This document shows positions 20,387 to 31,420 of a stretch of 64,000 bases of DNA, piece after piece (position 1 is the first letter of the stretch; each line of letters opens with the position of its first letter). Under the pieces are notes generated by a model. The model was given only the letters and a program-made list of their open reading frames with translations. It was not told where the DNA came from and did not search any database. Location of the stretch: the NCBI GenBank assembly GCA_949825045.1, contig OX463814.1:28662383-28726382 (forward strand). The letters are read 5' to 3'. The position numbers and the translations under genes were made by a program. The DNA comes from Argyresthia goedartella (lineage: Eukaryota > Arthropoda > Insecta > Lepidoptera > Argyresthiidae).

Positions 20387-21500
20387 TTATAACAATTTTA
20401 TATTCTTAGGGACTCGTTTGAGTCGTGACTTGGCCACAGGGCCTTTCTTTTTCGACGTATAAATGTGAATGGGTAGATCGGCTAAAACAGTATCTTGCGT
20501 GTAACGGGGGGCTAGCTTTTGTCGGCTTGCTAAGGGGTTGTTAATGAAAACTTGCTGTTGAGGTTGGCATTCCACTTCAGGTTCTCTATCTTTATTCCTG
20601 TTCTCAATTAAATTGAAGAGAGGTCTCGTTTATAAGATTGGATACGGTTTTCATCTGTTCCTTATGGGTCAAAACGTATTGTTGCATTAAATGTCCTGTA
20701 AGATCGATTTTAAGAGGGTCTCTAGGGTCAAAATGTCCTTTTGTTATGTCATATGGTCTGCACTTAGTGAAGCTATGCACAGAACTGTTATAGGCAAGTA
20801 TTGCGTAAGGCATGAGGTAAATTACAGGCACGTCTTTTTGCTGTAGTTTCAGGATACGGAGATGTTCTAACAAGGTGGAGTGAAAGCGTTCAATGATACC
20901 GTTATCATTGGGGTATGGGGCAAGGTTTTGTGGTGATTTATCTTATGAAGTCGTGAAAATTCTGAAAACATCTAATTAGTGAACTCCGTGCCGTTATCTG
21001 TTATTAAGGTTAAGGGGAGCCCATTGTGGGTACAATATTGAAGAAGTCCTTGAAGGATGCTTACGGCAGTTCCATCTCTCAGTTGATAGGCCTGGCCGTA
21101 TTTGGAGAAAACGTCTACAAACGTGAGATACTTTTCGTTCTGGGCTTTGAATATGTCCATATGGACAATCTGAAGGAGTTTTGTTGCTGGGGGAACAATG
21201 TTAAACTGAGGCCTAATGGGGTTACAGTCGTATTAATTTGTCCACAAATTGTGCATTCATTAATTACTTAGTAATCCGGTCCTTCATTTAAGGCCAGTAG
21301 TACCTACGGGAGAGGGATAGATAGCATTCGTTTATGCCACTATAATTGGGTTTTCCCTCGTTGTAATATCTGATAATTTCTTGTTGTGTTAAATATTCTT
21401 TTACGTCTTCTAACTGAATTTTACAGAGAACTAGATTCATGGCGGAACTTTTAAATGCGTCCTGAATAATAGGAATGATTTGATACATCCCTAGGGAGGA
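20387..21500 (-). pseudogene. Errantivirus-like integrase, broken
   Basis: Three separate frames on the minus strand cover it: 21488-21288 (N-terminal zinc region, poorly kept, ending R-R-Y-Y-W-P), 21160-20972 with the catalytic core (V-D-V-F-S-K-Y and I-T-D-N-G-T-E-F, two of the catalytic aspartates), and 20873-20387 with the core end and C-terminal tail (A-Y-N-S-S-V-H-S; P-V-A-K-S-R-L-K-R). Stops near 20970, 20875 and 20600 and frame changes break it. It ends a few bases before env, as in other errantiviruses. Confidence 0.75.
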
Positions 21501-21550
21501 TTAATAAAAAGGGCGGTTTTCACCTTTGGATTGACGTATTCTTTAATGGA

Positions 21551-22077
21551 TTATATAACATCCTGCTCTAAATTTCTACGTTCAGTCGGTCTACGTTTAT
21601 TATTACCTACAATCGAAAACTGTCTATGGAATTTGTTAAGGGGTTCGTCAGTGATGGGAACTTCGAGGATGAGGTGTTTATTACTAGTGTGAGCAGTTGC
21701 AGTTGCCGATCTTGTTTCAGTGGGTGGCTTTTCAGAGGGGTAAGCTATCGAAAATGATTCAGTTTCTTCCTTATGAATCTCGACTCGGGAGAGGGCGTCG
21801 GCGTTAATGTTATACTTTCCCTTTTTGTAAACTATGGTATAGTCATATTCACTTAGTTTTAGTTTCCAACGTGTCAGTCGTGAGTTTGGTTTCTTAATGT
21901 TCATAATCCACTGAAGTGGCTTATGGTCTGTGAAAATTTTGAATTTGCGTCCAAATAGATAGGGTCCGAAGTACTTAGTAGTCCATACTAAGGCTAAAAG
22001 CTCCTTCTCTATGGTGCTGTAGTTCATCTCGCTATCATTGAGAGTACGGGATGCATAGCATACGGGTTTGTCAGATC
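21551..22077 (-). pseudogene. Errantivirus-like RNase H
   Basis: The frame encodes S-T-I-E-K-E-L-L-A-L-V-W (catalytic glutamate), F-T-D-H-K-P-L-Q-W (catalytic aspartate) and N-I-N-A-D-A-L-S-R at the end, the standard Ty3/Gypsy RNase H signature. The first aspartate region lies just upstream, around 22075-22110, in another frame. A C-terminal tether of about 70 residues has no clear domain. Confidence 0.8.
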
Positions 22078-23093
22078 CTATTGATCCTTGGGATAAAACG
22101 GCTCCAATGGCAACGTTAGAAGCGTCTGTTGTGCGGATTCTCTGCTTAAATCGGGATATTGTAATATGGGGTCATTTGTCAGTAAGGTCTTACACTTCTC
22201 AAAGCACTCAGTATAGTCAGGGTCAAGGGTTATTTTACTACCTTTCTTTAGTCGTTTAGTCATTGGTTTAGTGATGCGGGCAAAGTCGGGGATGAATTTA
22301 CGATAGTAACCTATCAAACCAAGGAATTGTTTAATCTGTTTTGTCATTGTGGGAATGGGGAACTTATCTATTGCAGAGATTTTGTCGGGGTTAGGCTTTA
22401 TTTCTTCCCTAGTGATAATGAGTCCAAGGTATGCAGTCTCTAACTTTAAAAATTCGGATTTGTCCATCTGAATTTTAAAGTTTGACTCCCTCTGTCGTGT
22501 GAAAACTTTCTCTAAGTTAATCATATGTTCCTGTAAAGAGGTACTAATATACTGTCATCCAAATATACAAGACAAATCTCGTTTTGTAGTCCTCTGAGGA
22601 CATTATCCATTTCTCGTTGAAAAGTTAATGGAGATTTTTTTAATCCCATTGGCATTCTCAAAAATTCGATGTGCCCGTGCTCAACATTGAAAGCAGTCTT
22701 CGGTATATCGTCAGTGCTCATTTCTACTTGGTAAAATCCGCTCGCTAAATCGAGGATCGTAAAGTACTGGCACTTGCCAATTTTGTCAAGGACGTCGTTT
22801 ATGTTCAGGATGGGATATTTGTCGTCAGTGGTCTTGTCATTTAGTTTACAGAAATCTATCACTAATCGCCATTTCTGTTTTCCAGATGCGTTAACTTTCT
22901 TGAGGACCACCCATATAGGTGAGCTCCATGCAGAATCAGAAGGTCTTATGATTCCTTGATCCAACATCTTAGTTATCTGGTCTCTAACTTCTTGGCGGTA
23001 CACAAAGGGGTAGCGATAGCTTTTCGTATAAACGGGAGTTTCGTCGTGGGTCCTGATGCTGTGTTTAATTTTGTTATTGAATGTCAGTAGTTC
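22078..23093 (-). pseudogene. Errantivirus-like reverse transcriptase, split by a frameshift
   Basis: The first frame (to 22521) has R-L-V-I-D-F-C-K-L-N, T-I-L-D-L-A-S-G-F-Y-Q (first catalytic aspartate), M-G-L-K-K-S-P and the box Y-L-D-D. The normal continuation after Y-L-D-D is broken at about 22540 and resumes in the frame 22524-22078 with Y-L-G-L-I-I-T, F-L-G-L-I-G-Y-Y-R-K-F-I. Expected F-S at the catalytic box is replaced: Y-L-D-D-S-I. The N-terminal boundary is the small LTR element at 23099. Confidence 0.85.
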
Positions 23094-23098
23094 TCCTT
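23094..23098. repeat. Target site duplication TCCTT, left
   Basis: Identical to 24492-24496. Removing the inserted element and one copy restores a continuous pol reading across the junction. Confidence 0.85.
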
Positions 23099-23355
23099 TG
23101 TGCCGGTCGACTATGTTAGTCATATTTTCACGTAATGTTAAGATAAGTTGACGACCGTCACAGATAAGGTATATTTATATTCATCACGCACTATGTCTTA
23201 TGCACGTCATTAATAACATGTACCAACCTAGTATATAAGCTTGGATTCCCTATAATAAATTAGTGTAGCCTAGTATAGTCTGGTATTTGCGCGCATCTCA
23301 AACCTTTTACTTTACTCCCGAAGATGTCGCTCTCCTCATAATTGCCTCTGGCAAA
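23099..23355 (+). repeat. TRIM-like left LTR
   Basis: 257 bp, starting tgtgccggtc (the right copy starts tttgccggtc) and ending ctggcaaa. One 2-bp indel and several substitutions from the right LTR. Confidence 0.8.
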
Positions 23356-24236
23356 GTGGTGAACCGACTTTTGAACATCAGCAACCTTCGGTAATAGCAG
23401 CATGGACCCAGCCGCGAAGAAAACTCCGTGTGCTGCCACCTAAGAAGTGCAAGCAAGAAGCACTTCGTCCAAGATCGCCGAGCCCCGACTTCTGCATACC
23501 TATTTCAAACCACGCTGCAGAAATCCATAATCAAGACCCCACCCAAACCAAGACGACATCAAGCAAGCCATGACCGGACCAGAAGCCAAATAATTTCAAC
23601 TGAAGATTTCCCGCATCGAACTCAAGATACCGCAAGAATAATGAACCGATAGTCAGCCGACTGCAGATTTATCAAAATGGAGCTCGCACCAGCAGAAACG
23701 AACGTGTCGGCAAATTCATTCACAGCAAGCAGCTTTTTCAAGTTCAAGACATAGGAAGCCGTTCCAGCCCCCAGAAGAGTATTGAAACATCATCGATATA
23801 CCTAATTCAACGAATATTGAAATCATCCAGGAAGAACATCGCACGAAGAATAATCAAATCACTGAAGAGAGAGAGAGATATATATATATATATATAAACG
23901 ATTGGTGTACAATATGACGCTGATTCAGCACAATCATCCTTGTGTAGGTACGGTCGCAATTATAAACAAACAGTGATTACAACTTCAACGACGTGCGATG
24001 TAAATTGACTCATCGATTCCTGAAAAACATGGGCGGCTGCAGCATCAGACGATTCTCCTGCGGATCTTTTCCAGTTATAGGTTAGGTTAGTTTACTAACC
24101 GCGAAGCCCCATTTTCCTAGTGTTTTTCTGTTTTCCAGTTTTTAGTTTATTTTATGTAGTGTGCGGCCAGTTTATTTTATGTTGTTCATTGTTATAAGTA
24201 TATTCATTTATTTTTTTCCCTAAAGGGGGGAGTATC

Positions 24237-24491
24237 TTTGCCGGTCAACTATGTTAGTCATATTTTCACGTAATATTAAGATAAGTTGACGACCGTCACA
24301 GATAAGGTATATTTATATTCATCACGCACTGTCTTATGCACGTCATTAATAACATGTACCAACCTAGTATATAAGCTAGGATTCCCTATAATAAATAAGT
24401 CTAGTCTAGTATAGTCTGGTATTTGCGCGCATCTCGAGCCTTTTACTTTACTCCCGAAGATGTCGCTCTCCTCATAATTGCCTCTGGCAAA
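24237..24491 (+). repeat. TRIM-like right LTR
   Basis: 255 bp, from tttgccggtc to ctggcaaa, followed by the TCCTT duplication. Confidence 0.8.
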
Positions 24492-24496
24492 TCCTT
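24492..24496. repeat. Target site duplication TCCTT, right
   Basis: Matches 23094-23098. Confidence 0.85.
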
Positions 24497-25200
24497 CAAT
24501 ATAGAATACATCAGGATTGCGGGAACATAAATTCTCTAAGTTAATTTTCTCTTCCTGATTCAAGTGATCGGTTCGTAATCGTGATATCACTTCACGCGTA
24601 TGAATCGGTTCGTGTTCGGTGCTCATGCACTCGGTATTTTAGAGCTCAGCTTGTACTGGTCGGTCAAATGAAAGTATTATGTCGTTGTCGGATATATTCT
24701 CTAGTTCTACTATTTCTTCGCGGTCAGTCATAGTCGTGAAACATTCGTGTATAATGCATTTACAGGAAATTTTATTGGGGACTATTACGACACCGTCAGG
24801 GCTATCGATGGGCATGCGAATCAGTTTTGAGGAATGTGCTGCGATTGTGTAGTCAGTAGCAGGCATATTACTCTGATATGGTATGTTCGGGATTCTGGCA
24901 TTTCTAGTTATAAGAAAATTATTTTTAGGTCTATTTCGAGTCCGTCTTGTAGGTCGAGTCCTATCAGTCTATCGAAATATCCATGGAACTGGTACACGAA
25001 TATTTTAATATTCTGGTCATCATTAAATTCGGGGAAGTTTTGAATAGTAATGGAATAGTCATTTTTTGTCGTCGCGTGTACATTGGTCACTTCGAAAGGG
25101 TCGTAGTTAAGAGGAATGTGCGAAAAATATTTTTGCACATCTTCGGGGCTAATGAATGATTGATTCGCGCCGGTATCCACCAATCATTTTAATGGTAATA
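24497..25200 (-). pseudogene. Errantivirus-like protease and protease-RT linker
   Basis: The minus strand from about 25200 carries the aspartic protease active site L-V-D-T-G-A-N-Q-S-F (D-T-G near 25180), with a TGA stop two codons before the valine. The protease runs to about 24908. Two more frames (24866-24639 and 24626-24497) cover the spacer between protease and RT, ending N-P-D-V-F-Y-I-E-G at the TRIM-like insertion. The protease would cut the polyprotein. Stops and frameshifts inactivate it. Confidence 0.75.
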
Positions 25201-25234
25201 TCGGAGGTGTCTCTTAGAGTGTAAATTTAATTCT

Positions 25235-25352
25235 ATTACCCGCCATAGCGGGTAGGCAGTGGATGTGGGAGGCTCAGGACCGGAGTGGATGGCGTGGTAA
25301 AGACTCTCCTATACTCAGCAGTAGATGTGGGCTGATTGATGATGATGATGAT
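25235..25352 (+). mobile_element. RTE-type LINE 3' end
   Basis: The sequence gctcaggaccggagtggatgg ... atactcagcagtagatgtgggctgattgatgatgatgatg, named by positions 25272-25352, has the form of the lepidopteran RTE LINE end: a coding end like A-Q-D-R-S-x-W-R, a stop, and a (GAT)n tail. It is only about 120 bp long and interrupts the errantivirus-like element just before the protease. Confidence 0.65.
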
Positions 25353-25460
25353 TTAAGGGGGGCTCCCATACAACAAACGTGATTTTTTTGCTTTTTTTTT
25401 AGATAATGGTACGGAACCCTTCGTGCGCGAGTCCAACTTGCAGTTGGCCATTTGTTTTTC
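25353..25460 (-). repeat. Fragment of the 'gccaagtgcgagtcgg' interspersed repeat (copy D)
   Basis: Contains tacggaacccttcgtgcgcgagtccaacttgc and ends in ggccatttg, the terminal part of the repeat also seen at 30060-30455, 55158-55915 and 59855-60244. Confidence 0.6.
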
Positions 25461-26070
25461 AAAATTTGCCGTTCTTGACGTAACGAATAAAAATGAAACG
25501 ATAAAATGCCAAAACAAAACGCTGAAGATAACCTACAATCATGGGAGGTCACTCATATATCACAGACTTTACAGGGAATTGATTGACTTTTACATTGTTT
25601 TTTTGTATAGGCATTTTTCCATACATATAAAGATGACGTCATAGATAGGTCATATGAATATCATTGTATTTTATTAAAATGTCTTAAATATATATACTTA
25701 TTTATAAATCTGATAAATAGCAACTGCACAAAAAACATATGTCTTGAAATAGTTTTGAGATTTCCGTTCCTGTCCAGAAAATATAGCAATTATTTTATAT
25801 TTTTTTTATCCCCAATTATTATCCCAAATAATCCCAAACAACAACGCGTGTCGCCATGACAAACTGTAAGAAAGAGACACAGAAACAAAGACTGAGATAG
25901 CATGTGGACGCCATGAAATGTGTGCTAAATAGGAACAATATTTTTATTGTTCCATAACTTTTATAAACTTTAAAAAAAATATAAAGATTGCATGAATGAT
26001 AAAAACAGAAGAATTGCTGTCCGAAGATCATCGCTCGCTGGCCGAAATATAGGTATTTATAATACTCGCT
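25461..26070. other. No gene recognised
   Basis: AT-rich, with short frames (25423-25644; 26031-25819) showing no domain. Confidence 0.4.
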
Positions 26071-26074
26071 GCAT

Positions 26075-26232
26075 CATCAAATAGTCGGTTGGTAGAGCGG
26101 TCTACCATCCGACTTTCAAACAAGCACTCATCGTTCGAGCCCCAGTGCGGAGAACAACATTTTGTTTATGTTTTTTAGGTTTTATTATGTGTCGGGGGTG
26201 TTTTTATTTTATTTAGAGTTATGGGCGTTGGT
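26075..26232 (+). repeat. tRNA-like SINE fragment and 57-bp repeat, unit 1
   Basis: At 26083-26150 an A-box-like tggtagagcgg and a B-box-like gttcgagcccc are spaced as in a tRNA, but no proper anticodon stem or acceptor stem forms. The tail region 26177-26232 (aggttttattatgtgtcggg...) recurs at 26355-26412. Confidence 0.45.
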
Positions 26233-26354
26233 CCGAAATAGGACTGTCAGAACAATAGGGTCCGAAACTATAAAACTGATTTTTTTTCAAAGACTGACAT
26301 GTACCTTAATTCAATAAAATATTAACTGAATATAACTGAGTATAAACCTTACCA

Positions 26355-26412
26355 AGGTTTTATGATGTGTCGAGGGTTTATTTTTTTATTTAGAGTTATG
26401 TGCGTTCATTCA
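26355..26412 (+). repeat. 57-bp direct repeat, unit 2
   Basis: Similar to 26177-26232 with a few changes, 178 bp downstream in the same orientation. The tRNA-like head is not present a second time. Confidence 0.6.
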
Positions 26413-27265
26413 TCATTAAATTGTCGTCGAGATTTTACTGCTTGAATTCATCAGATATCTTCATGAATAGATAAAATTTATCTCTAATTTTGCGTAAAAC
26501 ATGTCACTTACAAAAGGAGGCCTAACAGCAGTGATTTTCATGTTCCATGCATAAAATTACAGAACGTCCACAACAAGCCCATGTGCCTGACAATGAATAA
26601 CAAAAAGACGTTCATTTCTTTCACGATAACATGATAAAAAAGCATTAGTTACCTAAATAATTCTATAATCTATAGGTATAGTAGACGAAACTTAATTTCC
26701 GACCCACTTGAGATTGAATATCGCATAGCAAACTGCAACTATAAGATCTATCTATGCCAACGCTAATAGACGACATTGCATTGATTATTTTTACGTAACA
26801 ATTAACTTATTAATTATGTTTGTGATTGACGAATTTATTTTTTATTTTTATTGATTACTTCTTGCAAAGAGGTTATATCACTTTACAAGTTATTGTACGA
26901 TGTAGTGAATAATCCTTTCCTATCGGCAAAACTCGGAACAACGATAACACCCGAATGGTGCCGATGTGTCTATGAATTCCTGTTTTATTAAATTACGTGT
27001 AGGTATCAAATAAATCGCATACTTTATTTATCAATGTCAAATGTCATATTGCCCGTTTGACGTATATTACACTGAGATGTTAAAACCATCACGATTCTAT
27101 CATATAAAGAATTCGTTAGGTAAACCAAAATATAACTAGTTACTGAGGACGTTTTATTTCAATAAAACGCACTGATAAAAACCAAATTCCGGTTGGGATG
27201 ATCTAATGATTCTATAAGGATTGGAACCCCAAAAGTCTAACTATAAGTCAAAACTACAGTAGGAT
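26413..27265. other. No gene recognised
   Basis: Strongly AT-rich spacer. No frame or repeat that I can support. Confidence 0.4.
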
Positions 27266-27415
27266 TCTGCAGACCTTTTTTATAACAATAAATTTTTGTA
27301 ATTAATTAAAAATACTATGACATAACAAAAAAGACACCTCAACATAAAACAAAACAAACCAGCAGAGAAATTAATATAAATAAATATGATTTTCTGATTG
27401 GATGAACGACTTCGA

Positions 27416-28838
27416 TTATGACAGCGGGATAAGAGGAGGAGGAGCGGGGTGGACAGTGTGATGCGAAACAATACTTCCAACTTCCATATCACAGTCAGAA
27501 TCAGAACTATTTTCTGGTGTATCATCGTCAGAGTTTTCATGAACGGTGATTACAAAACTAGCCATATAATTTTCCAACTCAGGTTCGTGTTTTCGGTACT
27601 CGTTTTCGCATTTGATGGCGTGGTCACATACTTTGGCCCAAACATCGGAACCAATCATATTAACCTTTTCCTGTACCAATTGTTTCACAGTTGTCATATT
27701 CATACTGATGTTTCTTTTGGATACGTATCCCTTTATTTGAGACCATATGTTTTCAATCGGATTGAAATCAGGATGATATGGTGGCAATCTTAGTACGCTG
27801 TGTCCATATTCATTCATAAGTTTATCTATAGAGTATTCTACAAAGTCTTGTTTGTACTTGCAAATAATTTCATATATTTCAAGTTTTGTTAATGACGGAT
27901 CAATCGGAACGTTATGTTTGGATAGCCAATCAATCATGTCTTGCTTCCTGGTATTTGAATTAGGAGGTTTTTCTACGTACTTATTATGATATGCAGCATT
28001 ATCTACTACTAGTACCGAATGTGGAGCTAAGTTTGGAATGAGTTGATTACGAAGCCATTTTTCATAGTTTTCATTGTTCATCGCGTTGTGATAGTCACCT
28101 GTTTTATCAGTAGACTGATACATTAACAATGCCCCAGGTATAAACCCCTTTCTACTACCAGCGTGCACTATTATAAGACGTTGTCCTTTAGAAATTAACT
28201 GTTTCACTCCGTTTTCTGACGAGTCAGCCCAGCTTTTACCTGCCAAATGTGAGGTATGGATGTATGTTTCATCCATATAAACAATCTCTCTCCCTTGCAA
28301 TCTGTACTTTTTTATCGCGGCTAAAAACTTTACTCTTTTTAAACGAACATCATCTTTCTCGATAAGTGATTTTCTGTTGTTTTCAACTTTTTTATACCGA
28401 AATCCCATTTTTCTAAGAATTTTTCTTAGCGTAAAGTCACATCCCTTAAAATTTATGGCTTCGGATAACTTGGACTTCAGGGCTTTAATTGTAGGTACTT
28501 GTTTGTATATCAAATGGAAATTATACACTAATCGGCGTATAACGTTGTAGTCAAAATCGTCAAGACCTAGACAAAATAATTTATTTGGTCTACCCAACTT
28601 TGCCGACTTCGGACTATTGGAGTATATGTATTATGTATTCTTTTTGCAATATTTTATTTACTGTTCGTTGAGAAATTCCATTGGCCTCCGAAACTCGTTT
28701 TTGGACTTTACAAAAGTAAGCAGTATAGTCGGTATGTTTGAATTTATCATTTTCAGTTAAGAAATATAAATAAATATTGAAAATAACTTCGCAGGCTTAC
28801 CGATCTAAACGTTTCCCTTTTCTTAGTGCTTTCGGCAT
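27416..28838 (-). pseudogene. IS630-Tc1-mariner transposase, DD82E (Sailor-type)
   Basis: A 393-codon frame (28597-27416) holds a complete catalytic triad: D109 in Y-M-D-E, D199 in V-V-D-N-A-A-Y-H-N and E282 in N-P-I-E-N, with 82 residues between the last two. That spacing defines the Sailor (DD82E) branch of the IS630-Tc1-mariner superfamily. Upstream, similarity continues to an ATG at 28838 with a helix-turn-helix-like stretch (G-I-S-Q-R-T-V-N-K-I-L-Q) in the same frame, but TAA near 28800 and TAG near 28623 interrupt it. The C-terminus (360-393) is acidic, then proline rich. The enzyme cuts and pastes its DNA at TA sites. Terminal repeats were not located. Confidence 0.85.
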
Positions 28839-29892
28839 GTCTGTTATAAATTGTTAATGTTGATCGAATAGAATCAATGTCTATTATTTACAAAAATGAC
28901 AGACAAGAATGAAATGTAAAGTCAAAAAAAAATAATAGGTGGCCTGCATTTATACACGAGTCCATGAAGTTTATCACAAAATCTAACATAAATATCAACA
29001 AAATATTTCTGTGGTATTAACTACTCTATATAGATACTTCCTCTTGCAATGCGACCGTTCCCTACGTTGTCTCGATGGGTACTGAGTGCGATGAAGTAGT
29101 AAGACAAAAACGAACATTTCCGAGAAAATACGAAAGTTCCATAAATCTGAGTTTTTGACATTATATAACTGACTGGAATTTTCAATCTGAATGTATTTTG
29201 AGTGTCTTTCAAATTTCGGCGAATTGTGGAGGGATTTATTTACCGAAACTGTACATGAATGATTTTATCTGATGATAAAATAAAATACTAATCAGGATGA
29301 TAAATAAATCTGCATGGTGCATACAAAAATATCTTTACGCCTTCTAGCTTCAAAATAGCACCTTCGCCGCTTGATGTTGGGTTCTCAGGCGGAAAAAATC
29401 CATTCGCAACTCATTCGAAAAGGCTTCTTTACGAACCACGCTACGACCCTAGTCTTCCGCTCGTGCCATACACTTCTCGGTTCATGAATATAAGCCTTTG
29501 CAAACTCATATGAAATGAACTATTCCCTCGCAGGGTTGCAGAGACACAGGCTGGCCCTGCACAACGTCTGTCTTAAATACGTGTTAAGACAGTCCTTTCC
29601 AATCTGATACGTAGACATGAAAATCCAGAAGTGACACATAGTTTGCTTTTACAAGGCAGAAAATCGGGTCATTAACGAATCTCCTATCTTAGGGAAGTAT
29701 ACACTTCTGGATAAGGGCCCTTCGGCTTAATGACATTTCTGTTGATGCGAAAGCTCCAAACGATTCCTGCGAGCATAATGTCGGTGTGTCGGCCCCAGTT
29801 GCTGACGCTGAAATGGTCTTTGAGATTTTGGAAGCCTACTAAGTGCCCGTTCGGACATACTCGTATTGCCGTGATCGGGGGATACTACAGCT
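28839..29892. other. No gene recognised
   Basis: AT-rich to about 29330, then more balanced to 29890. Several short frames, none with a recognisable domain. It may include the terminal region of the Sailor-type element, but no inverted repeat could be matched. Confidence 0.4.
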
Positions 29893-30053
29893 GGGCATTA
29901 ACGGTCAGTTTGATCGACGATAGAACTGATTCGATCTATCGACGATCACACCATCGGACCGTGAGTGGGAAATCATACGATGAATTTTTAACGGACGCCA
30001 ATCACGGATTTCCGGTTGCGTCGGCGAACAAGCTGACCGTGAGTGCGTGTCCG
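29893..30053 (+). mobile_element. MITE-like element with inverted ends, copy 1
   Basis: The left end gggcattaacggtcag and right end ctgaccgtgagtgcgtgtcc are imperfect inverted repeats. The interior has tcgatctatcgacgatcac. A related sequence on the other strand lies at 32385-32495. No coding capacity. Confidence 0.55.
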
Positions 30054-30059
30054 TCGTTT

Positions 30060-30455
30060 TTAGGGTTCCCTATATAAAGGGTAAAAACGGGATCCTATTA
30101 CTAAGAATCTTCTGTCCGTCTGTCTGTCCGTCTGTCACCAGGTTGTATCTCATGAACCGTGATAGTTAGACATTTGAAATTTTCACAGATGATGTATTTC
30201 TGTTGCCGCTATAACAACCAATACTAAAAACAGAAAAAAAAATTAAGGAGGCCCCCACACAATAATTCTTTCAATACCACATACAAACTTATGAATGCAC
30301 ATGGTTACGTACATGGAGTGTGAAAGTAGCCGCACCAATAACTTTTTAAACAACATTTTGCCATGTAAAATCCAAACTACTCACTCCACACTATCTTGTA
30401 CGGTGGTACGGAACCCTTTGTGCGCGAGTCCGACTCGCACTTGGCCTGTTTTTAT
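30060..30455 (-). repeat. 'gccaagtgcgagtcgg' interspersed repeat, copy A
   Basis: Begins agggttccctatataaaggg and ends with ggtacggaaccctttgtgcgcgagtccgactcgcacttggcc (positions 30413-30447). The interior includes (gtctgtcc)n and tcatgaaccgtgatagttagac. The reverse complement matches 59855-60244 throughout. This family is widespread in Lepidoptera; its class is not settled from sequence alone. Confidence 0.75.
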
Positions 30456-30604
30456 TTCCACCAGTCGGAGCCAGTGCTGCCATTTTAGCGCTTTCGGCGC
30501 CAGATCTAACGGATTTTTGATAAGTTTAGCGCGAATTTCTGAAGCGCTTTTTTACTTTTATATCGCAATAGACGAAATGCGTTCGGTAGTATAAATTAAA
30601 TGAT

Positions 30605-31420
30605 GAAGATAAATAATTATTTATTCAAGAATAAAGGTATTACACTGATCTTAATTAATACAATTTTGATAGGTCTCTATGTTCTGCCATGGGAGGGCAT
30701 ATGAATGTAAACATTATTAATATTATCAATAATTGGCATTAGAAATAAGCATAGAATTCAGATTTAGTCATAACTGTCAACAACGTTCATAAAATATCAA
30801 GGAGGTACTCGTTGTCACCGTTGTTTGTGAGAAGACCATTTTTTTTCTTTTTGAATGTGTGTATGTTTTGTAAGTCTTTTACAGACTGCGGAAGTTTATT
30901 ATACATTTTAGTGGACATGCAAAATATATTTTTATTATAACGATACTACCAGTAGTGCGGCTTAGTAGTGTGGTGGGGAAGGAGTGATAATATGCAGACT
31001 TGTGTTGTTCCATTTTGTGGTCAATGCCACGACGCCCGCTTTCAATATTTTGAAAAGGTGCGTATTACTCTTGAGAAATACCAAGGTTTTGTATATATAT
31101 GTAAGGAATTGTAAGAATGTTAAGACTCCTGAAGTAGTGTTTACAACTGACATGGAATCAGTTTGCACATAGACCTGAAACATTTTTTTGCGCTTTGAAA
31201 ATAGTCGTCTTGCCCGTCGCATTTCCCCAGAAGATGATATCATAGCGTAAGGCAGAATCTACAAAACCATCATACGAAACAAGTACAGCATCAAGGTTTA
31301 CAATTATGTAAGCATGAATAATGCGTATGCATATTGATTTAGCTTTTTTGCAAATGTTCAATGTGTGTCTTCCATGACATGTTACAGTCTATACGAAGAC
31401 CTTCAAACTGTTTTCTTTCC
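30605..31420 (-). mobile_element. CR1-like LINE 3' end (family C, copy 2)
   Basis: On the minus strand the LINE begins with a thumb-region segment (G-L-R-I-D-C-N-M-S-W-K-T-H at about 31410), continues with D-S-A-L-R-Y-D-I-I-F-W-G-N-A-T and Q-K-N-V-S-G-L, later N-K-L-P-Q-S-V-K-D-L, and closes with G-L-L-T-N before a stop at about 30795. The 3' region contains the motif gccatgggagggcatatg (30689-30706 on the plus strand) shared with 13650-13975. RT catalytic motifs are not included. Frameshifts at several points. Confidence 0.75.
30795..31420 (-). pseudogene. LINE ORF2 C-terminal region, frameshifted
   Basis: Three frames (about 31420-31360, 31361-31158 and 31243-30962) and a last one to 30795 together cover the C-terminal quarter of a CR1-like ORF2, after the RT palm. 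None is intact. Matching residues with copy 1 at the end (L-L-T-N) fix the family. Confidence 0.6.

Larger units (their letters stand above)
23099..24491 (+). mobile_element. Small non-coding LTR element (TRIM-like), 1,393 bp
   Basis: Direct repeats of 257 bp (23099-23355) and 255 bp (24237-24491) flank about 880 bp without a recognisable protein. A purine tract (aaaggggggag, 24222-24232) lies just before the right LTR and a possible primer site (TGGTGAACCGAC, 23357) just after the left one, so the element reads on the plus strand. Target duplication is TCCTT. The LTR ends read TTTGCC and GGCAAA instead of the usual TG and CA. Confidence 0.8.
13976..25225 (-). mobile_element. Errantivirus-like Ty3/Gypsy element with env, carrying two nested insertions
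   Basis: Read on the minus strand the order is protease, RT, RNase H, integrase, env, then a polypurine tract (14062-14074) and the start of an LTR at 14061 (TGTTACATG), cut off after 86 bp by a LINE tail. Gag and the 5' LTR are missing: coding sequence begins shortly before the protease and is lost at an RTE LINE tail at about 25225. A BEL element sits in env and a small LTR element between protease and RT. Stops and frameshifts occur in every gene. Insect errantiviruses are endogenous retroviruses; this one is a dead copy. Confidence 0.8.
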
